Assembly (NCBI GenBank): GCA_023213395.1
Contig: CM041465.1
Location: forward strand, 242,241,741 to 242,305,740
Source of the DNA: Cycas panzhihuaensis
Lineage: Eukaryota; Cycadophyta
DNA length: 64,000 nucleotides
Direction of reading: 5' to 3'
Shown: positions 57,764-64,000 of the stretch, in pieces
How the letters are laid out: every line of letters starts with the position of its first letter
How positions within the stretch are numbered: the first letter of the stretch is position 1
Translations under genes and position numbers: made by a program
The notes under the pieces: generated by a model
The model's input: the letters and a program-made list of their open reading frames with translations, nothing else
Databases searched by the model: none
Told to the model about the DNA's origin: nothing

Positions 57764-58760
57764 CTAGTAGAGGATGCCTATGTGGGGCTCCCTATGTGGA
57801 GCAATGATGAGATGGATACCATGGAGAGGGCAGCAGTAGAGGAGGATCCTACAGTGAAACAAGGGAAAGGGAGAGGACATACTAGAGGAGTACATGGAAT
57901 GAGAGGTACTAGAGGAGGTGTGGAGGTAAGACAAGGAGGTAGAGGAGGTGCCTCCTCTAGTGGTGGAGTAGGAGGGAGTCACCAAGTACTTAGAAGAGAA
58001 GGTGGAGTACATGTAAAAAGGAGAGGAGGCTCCATCTAGAGTATGAAACTAGTATCAGTTAATAGCTAGGGTAGGGATGGAGGGAGTAGAGTCAGAGAGG
58101 TTGGAGCCACTCAGGAGGCTCACTAGGAGCCATAAGGAGGAGAGATTTTGCTAGTGGAGGAGGTGTTGGGTGGAGAGCCAATAGGAGGAGGATCACTAAG
58201 TATGTGACTTAATTAGTTTATTTCCTACATCGCATAGTATTTCTTTTCTTTTGAGAGTTTTTTTCTTCCAAGGGACTGATCATAGATGGTATGTTTCTAT
58301 TAGGCAGGTGACAAGACAATTACCTTGAGGGAGGTTCATAGGAAATTGAAGGTGATCTTCCCCTATATTCCAACATCAGATGAGGCACCTACTTGGAATG
58401 TAGTGGATCACATGCTATTAGGGCATCACATAGAGTATTATAGCCATGCACTTAGAGCTCAAGACCTCTACCTAGATTTGAGGGTAGAGTTACAAACATG
58501 AGAGCTAGAGTTGAGAGCAGGTGAGGAGCAGAGATGATACCTACAGAGGATGACACTGGCTCAAGTAGGAGCTAGCTATACTCCATTAGCTAGCACGATA
58601 ATATAGTAGGGGTGACACCACCTTCCACCTCATGGGGAGTCTACATGTAGGAAGACTTCGGGTAAGAGGGAGACAGAACATCCAAATGTACCTCAGGGAT
58701 CTCATCAGGAGTCAGCGGGATGAGTGTATGATATGTTGTATGGGAGATAGGAGGACGATG
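57764..58760 (+). pseudogene. Decayed reading frame interrupted by the copia insertion, right part, with a possible intron
   Basis: The frame entering from 45,559 continues as LVEDAYVGLPMW, NDEMDTMERAAVEEDP, then a Gly/Arg-rich stretch (57,860-58,035; GRGHTRGVHGMRG, GGRGGASSSGG) to a stop at 58,037. Later frames remain coding-like. At 58,200 'aagtatgt' resembles a plant 5' splice site and 'tttctattaggcag' at 58,294-58,307 a 3' site, giving an intron of about 105 bp. After it comes TLREVHRKLKVIFPYIP, then LGHHIEYYSHALRAQDLYL and an acidic, coiled-coil-like segment. The protein is not recognised; the basic GR-rich part suggests nucleic-acid binding. Confidence 0.4.
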
Positions 58761-58862
58761 TGAGGCATTTTATGAGCCTCCAATATGTATCACTAGTGTA
58801 TGTATTACAAGACATGTATTATGAGTCACTTAGGTGATGGATGTACCATATTTTATTATCTT

Positions 58863-58896
<34 letters not shown>

Positions 58897-58974
58897 CATG
58901 TATGTATGCATGTATGTATGTATGTATGTATATCTTTTCTCTCAAAACTTGTGTATGATTACTTAACTCTAAAC
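58761..58974. repeat. Spacer with compound microsatellite
   Basis: (TA)n, (TG)n and (TATG)n follow each other at 58,863-58,932. The rest is unassigned AT-rich sequence between the decayed frame and the 3' end of the minus-strand Tat element. Confidence 0.75.
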
Positions 58975-61185
58975 TCTTTTCCCCCTTATTCCCATTTAAA
59001 TTTAAGTATAGGATACATTCATTAGTGTGACTACCTAAAGAAACCTGTAATAAATTTTTTTATTTTTACTTTTTTTTATTCTTTTATGGTTATATACTTT
59101 TTTAAAATTTTTCATCATACTATATACATAGTAGTTTATACTCATTCGAAAGTAAATATGGTTTTGGAAAGAAAAGATTATGAGAAAGAATGAAAACTAG
59201 AAGATAAATAAAAGATCAAAAGAGAGCAAGTGAAAGATTTACTTATTCTATTCTCATAAACTTAAGACCATCTGAAACAAATGATAATAGGTTTACAAAA
59301 GTAGAAGATGGAGTGATATGAATATCCCAAAAGGAAAACTCACATAATTCACATCATACTTCTGATAGATTATATAAACATAGGATAAACCCACATTTAC
59401 ATAATATATCATAAAGAAAGCAAATTATTTACCAAATGAAGCTAATCTTAGTTACTAAACAACAGGTCATTTGAGTATATTAGATTCCTCATTAGCTCCT
59501 TTTAAGGGTAAGAAGCTTTTAGGTACTTGCCCCCTACCAAGATCTTCGATGGCCCAAGATTTCCACGTGGGTCTAGCCCTTTCATATACCTCATTTTAGT
59601 CTCATACTTATCATCATAATCTTCAAATTACCCCAAATCTATAGTCTTACTAAACCAATAGTTTATACTCATTATAGAGTGGTAGTTTATACTTACTCTG
59701 GAGTGGTAATTTATACTCATTCCACAGTGAAATGCCCCTAGCTAAAAGAAGTAAGTCAATCAAAATAGTCATCTAGGATTGATGAAACAAGAGCATCAGC
59801 TTCAAGGTTAAGGGCATAAGGTATATACTGAATGGTCATTGAAGCAAAAAGAAATAACAATGATGAGGCCTGATGATGCAAAAGAATTCATGAAGAGTGG
59901 ACCTAGTATATTCTAACAAATTGATAAACTACAACCTAAGAGTTAATATATATAGTAATAGATCCAAGCTAAAAGTGAGAAACATCTGATGAGGCTCTAA
60001 TAATAGTAAGATATTCATCTACATTATTAGTTTCCCTAGGTATAAAAGACCCCATAAAAAGAAGGGGACTTCTTGATTAGTCATAAACCACCCAAGTAGA
60101 AGCAGACAGTCCTGGTTTTCCCCTATTACCTCCATCAATGAAGATACCCAATGCCATGGGAATGAGAGGATCAAAACTTGGAGGCTGTGTGATCGATAAA
60201 GGAAGGTACTAGAATCAATCAATAAGGAGATGGTGATAAGCATATATCTCTTACTGTTATGAAGAAAAATGAAGGAATGTAAGTAAGATGATTATGATCA
60301 AAATCAATAAGGTGTCAAGTAGGGTTTGATCGTAATTGAGGCCATAGTGGACTTGAACAACTAGATCTAAAAATCCTAAATGACTCATCCAAATGAACCC
60401 AACTTATAGATAGATAGGGGGACAAAGCCATCATACAACTTGACCTTGATTATAAGAGGACAAAAATAATAAACTTCTTTTCATCTTTTTTTTTTTCACT
60501 TCATTTTTTTTTTTGAAATTTTACTCTACTTTCACTTCTTACAAGAAAAGGATTATAATCATCCACCTAAGAAACTCTTCTACTCAACATAGCAAGGATT
60601 TCTCCTTTTTAACAAAATTTGATAACTAAAAGGGGCCAACCTCCTTAAAGAATGAACCATGGAAAAAGAGGAGATCAAAATCATGGTGTCTCCAAGCATG
60701 AAGAGAAGGTAGAAGAATGAGTATCTATTCTGAAGGGTTGATAGAGAGAACTGAGGATAATAAAAACAATCAACAATTGGTGATATATGACCAAAAAGGA
60801 GACCCCTAGATAACAAACTAACAAATAAAAGTATGATCTAAATCAATGACTAAGTACTCAAAGTTGACAAAGATGTTTCTCTTTTTAGGATGAAAGTAAA
60901 ACAAAGTTAGGGGCCTAAGTTCTCTTCTTAGTGCAGAACCCAAAGGAGAATAAGATCCAATAATGGTGATGGAAAACTCACAATCAGTATAGATACCAGA
61001 AGGAGTAAAAGACTTACATAATTATGAGTTGGATTTGTCATAAAAGCACTATAATGCTTACTGAAATCAAAGAGATATCACAAAGAAAGGGGGGAATTTG
61101 CCCATAGTTTTAGCTCATTACACAAAAGAACAAGCTTCTGAGTTATAGTTTATCTTCATTACAAAGAAAGTGATAAGAATGTTGT
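58975..61185 (-). other. 3' non-coding region of the minus-strand Tat element
   Basis: It aligns with the reverse complement of 8,877-11,002 over its whole length. Antisense open frames at 60,019-60,243 and 60,580-60,816 lie in it but are not conserved as frames in the other copies. The T/A-rich run at 60,485-60,525 matches the A-rich tract of A1 and A2. Confidence 0.65.
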
Positions 61186-62340
61186 TAGGCATAAAATTTT
61201 CTGAAGTATTAAGAATTAATGGGCCTCTTGAATTCTAATCCTTCTAATGTCAAAATTTGATAGGATCCATTAGTTAAATCTTCAATTATCAAGAAAGGTC
61301 ATGTCTATTTAGGAGAAAATTTACATTGCCTATCATGTAAATATTCCAACTTTAAAACTTTATCACTAACATTGAACTTTCTAAGTCTAAGCTGCCTATC
61401 ATGGGTGGCTTGGACCCTAGCCTTGAACGCCATATTATTTTGCAAGGCTTGCAAGTGAGTCTCATCTAATTTTTCAAGCTCTAAAAGGCATGCTTCCCTT
61501 TGAAACTACACATCAGTAAACTCCTTTAATGAGACACATAGGGAAGGAATTTCAACCTCTAGTGGAAAAAAAGATTCAACACCATAAATAAGTAAAAATG
61601 GTGCCATACGCATAGCATTCCTAATGGAGGTCCTATAGGCCCACAATGCTAGAAATAACTGGGAGTGCCAATCCCTATGAGAAGTAGCAACTATATTAGC
61701 TAAAATCTTGGCTAAGATATTGTTAAATGCTTCCACCTAGATATTTGTTTGAGGATGATATGGGGCAGATACTTTGTAGGTGATATGAAACTTATTACAC
61801 AATTCACTAACATGGGGATTATAAAATGAGGTTCTATTATTAGTAATAATAATATCTGATATCCCAATCTACAAATAATATATTAAAATATGAATGTAGC
61901 AATGATCTTTCTAGTAGTGAAAACTAATTGGATAGCTTCATTCCACTTCATAAAATATTTAGTTATAGTTAGAATAAACTTATGGCCATTCGAAGATGCT
62001 GGAAAGATCTACCTAATGAGGTCGAGACCCCATTAGGAGAAAGGACAAGGTGAAACTATTAACTTTATTTCCTATACAAGTTGATGTATTAGAGTTGTAT
62101 AGGATTGGAATTTTTAATGCTTTTAAACATAGGAGTGAGCATATTTAAATATGGTAGGCTAATAATAACCCATATGAAGAATACATTTGGCCATCAATTG
62201 ACCACCAAAGTGCCCACCACATGTCCCCTCATTGGACTCTGTCAAGACAAATAAAGATTCATTGGGTGAGAGGTACCTTAGTAGAAGCCCATTAAAAGAA
62301 TGCTTATATAATACATCATCAAGCAAAAGGTATTACCTAG
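61186..62340 (-). pseudogene. Ty3/gypsy integrase, Tat lineage
   Basis: An open stretch (61,506-61,736) reads MEAFNNILAKILANI, HRDWHSQLFLALWAYRTSIR, then MAPFLLIYGVESFFPLEVEIPS. This is the conserved block after the third catalytic Glu in Tat-lineage integrases (usual form V-E-A-A/T-N). The C-terminal part continues ELEKLDETHL, RQLRLRKFNVSDKVL, KFSPK and PINS.YFRKFYA, the lineage-typical end. The N-terminal zinc finger and first catalytic block (61,760-62,340) are present only as fragments in shifting frames. Integrase would insert cDNA; this copy is inactive. Confidence 0.75.
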
Positions 62341-62960
62341 TAGTAGCTCAGATTCTTCTCTTCTTCAAAGTAGTAAGAGAAAGGAAAGATTGATCATGAA
62401 GATAGAACTTAATCTCCTCATACCATGGATCATTAGGAAGGATGCCTTGGATATGGAATATATGTTCATTTGGGAGGGAATCATCAATGAGTTGACTAGT
62501 AGGATTAGGAAGACGAGCATCAACCATGATCTCTAGAATGATCATGCCTTTCTTAGATTTTCTATTGATCACTTGTAGATTGAATTCTTGTAATAACAAA
62601 GACCATGTACCTAATCAACTAGAAAGGTTAGACTTTGTGAATAAATACCTTATAGGGTCTAATTAAATAATGAGGTGGACTCTATTTCCAAGGAGGTATT
62701 GGTGAAGCTTCTTAGTAGAAAAAACTAAACCAAGACACTCTTTTTTAGGAAAATGATAGTAAAGCTCAACTACTAGAAGAGTCTTACTAATAAAATAGAT
62801 ATCCCTTTCTTTACCAAAGTCATCCTCTTCTGCTAGCATCCTTGCTAATGATTCTTCAGTAGCTAAAATATATAAAATGAACAGCTTATCAAACCTTGGT
62901 AGGGCAAGAGCTGGAGTAGAAACCAAGGCTTACTTAAGCTTATCGAAGGACTCTTGAACT
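62341..62960 (-). pseudogene. Ty3/gypsy RNase H, Tat lineage
   Basis: The open stretch 62,663-62,926 reads VSTPALALPRFDKLFILYILATEESLARML, then DIYFISKTLLVVELYYHFPKKECLGLVF and KLHQYLLGN. This is the gypsy RNase H domain with its YFxSKTL and Y.P.EKxCLALVF-type blocks. The first catalytic Asp (usually 'xxDAS/TS') reads YILATEE and is not preserved. The next open stretch 62,348-62,599 continues LLQEFNLQVINRKSKKG into the RNase H-integrase linker. A TAG-rich break separates the two. Confidence 0.75.
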
Positions 62961-64000
62961 TAAGGAATTCATCGTAATTCAACATCTTTCTTCAAAACAT
63001 TAGTGATGGGCTTAGTATTTAAGGTAAAATTAGTAATGAAATGTCTCAGAGAACCTACCTAGAAAGGATTTGATCTACTTTTGGGTCTTAGGGGGAGCAT
63101 TTGAATAGCAGCCTTAATTTTTTGGGATCAATTCTAATACCATCTTTAGAAACAATGTTTCCTAACATCTTCCCTGATATGATGGCAAGAACACATTTGG
63201 AGGGGTTTATACATAAGTGATATTTCTTACACCTATCAAAAATGATTCTTAAATCATGTAAATAATCAAATCTCTTGCATGAAAAAGTGAGCATATCATC
63301 TAGATATATAATAATATTATTACTAATCAAGTCATGGAAAATATAGACCATAGCCCTTCAAATCATCGTACTAGCACTCTTTAATCTAAATGGCATGACT
63401 TTATAAATGAAGGTGCCCTAAGGAGTAGTGAAAATAGTCTTGTGGTGATCACGAGGTGTGATAGAAATCTGACTGTATTCTAAAAATCCATCCATAAGGG
63501 ATATTACCTTGAAACTAGACATCTAATCCTAAATTTGGTTAATAAAGGGAAGAGTAAAATTATCTTTAGGATACACATCTTTGATATCATGAAAGTTAAT
63601 ATAAATCTAAATGGTACCATTCTTCTTCACTATAGGAACTATATTAGAGACCCTTGAGAATAGTCAACACTCTTAATGAATCTATCTCCTAATAAGTTTT
63701 CTACCTCTTAATTAATAGTGAGGGAGAGGTAGGGATGGATAGGACGTTACTTTTTCCATTTGGATTTTATGCTAGGAATTATTATAATATTATGTTCAAT
63801 AATTTAGGAGTCAAGGCCTTGTATATCTTTATAGTACCATATGAAAACTAAGTAAAACTCATAAAATAGATCCTTAAACTGGGCAATCTCTTAAGGAGTA
63901 CAACTAGCTCTCAATTTGATAATTTGAGGAATATCATTTATCTCTAAGTCTATGTCAATGGTTTGTTCCATAAGCATGGAGTTCCCTTCCTCAAAATAAG
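62961..64000 (-). pseudogene. Ty3/gypsy RT, Tat lineage, partial at right edge
   Basis: From the right edge leftwards the sequence gives EEGNSMLMEQTIDIDLEI (linker), QFKDLFYEFYLVF, IKSKWKK.RPIHPYLSL, then shifted frames with MDF...FI and KSCHLD. An open stretch (63,088-63,351) contains IIIYLDDMLTF: the YLDD catalytic Asp pair is intact (63,295-63,300). It continues FDRCKKYHLCINPSKCVLAI and GKMLGNIVSKDGIRIDPKKL, the standard palm-thumb blocks. Stops and frameshifts lie upstream. Copies A1 and A2 lack everything after the RPIHP block. Confidence 0.75.

Larger units (their letters stand above)
58975..64000 (-). mobile_element. Tat-lineage Ty3/gypsy element with RT, RNase H and integrase, minus strand, 5' end off window
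   Basis: Read on the minus strand the order is RT (right edge to about 62,960), RNase H, integrase and a 2.2 kb 3' region ending near a purine-rich tract (ggggg at 58,981-58,985 in reverse). The 3' region aligns with copies A1 and A2 in reverse complement. The RT start aligns with 8,600-8,870. It therefore represents the family before the pol deletion. All frames are interrupted, but several catalytic motifs survive. Confidence 0.8.

Overview
This is AT-rich, gene-poor plant nuclear DNA, almost certainly from a flowering plant. It consists nearly entirely of decayed LTR retrotransposons. I infer a plant from the element families: Tat-lineage Ty3/gypsy, a second Ty3/gypsy family with an initiator-Met-tRNA primer site, and Ty1/copia with a UBN2-type gag. 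The in-frame stops look like cytosine-deamination decay. I see no intact protein-coding gene, no tRNA or rRNA gene and no CRISPR. The species cannot be named from the sequence.

Layout. Bases 1-11,000 hold two near-identical pieces of a Tat-type Ty3/gypsy element, offset by about 8.2 kb (1-2,637 and 8,219-10,862). The second is joined to gag and protease remnants (4,980-8,870). Both have lost RT, RNase H and integrase through the same deletion. A 2.3 kb foreign segment ('X') interrupts the first piece in reverse orientation. Bases 11,000-14,400 hold an LTR-retroelement 3' end, an LTR-like stretch and an antisense RT fragment. Bases 14,904-37,930 hold six head-to-tail copies of the internal region (PBS-gag-PR-RT-RH-INT) of one Ty3/gypsy element, with a period of about 3.80-3.82 kb. 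No LTRs lie between copies; each junction carries the same 59-bp linker. Bases 37,930-42,120 hold a second, forward copy of X followed by hairpin-like and promoter-proximal tandem repeats. Bases 42,120-45,559 are a more GC-rich stretch that includes a lone copy of the 59-bp linker.

Bases 45,560-57,758 are a Ty1/copia element on the minus strand with both LTRs, PBS, PPT and a perfect 5-bp target duplication. It sits inside a decayed plus-strand reading frame. A smaller plus-strand LTR element (48,752-53,374) is nested inside its integrase. The rest of the interrupted reading frame follows (57,764-58,760), then microsatellites. From about 58,975 to the right edge runs a minus-strand Tat element that still shows integrase, RNase H and RT. 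It is related to the deleted copies at the left end.

Nothing here works together as a pathway. The main interest is genome dynamics: a satellite-like array born from a dead retrotransposon, a templated-looking junction filler, three-level nesting whose LTR divergences contradict the insertion order, and a stop-codon spectrum dominated by C-to-T changes at CpA.
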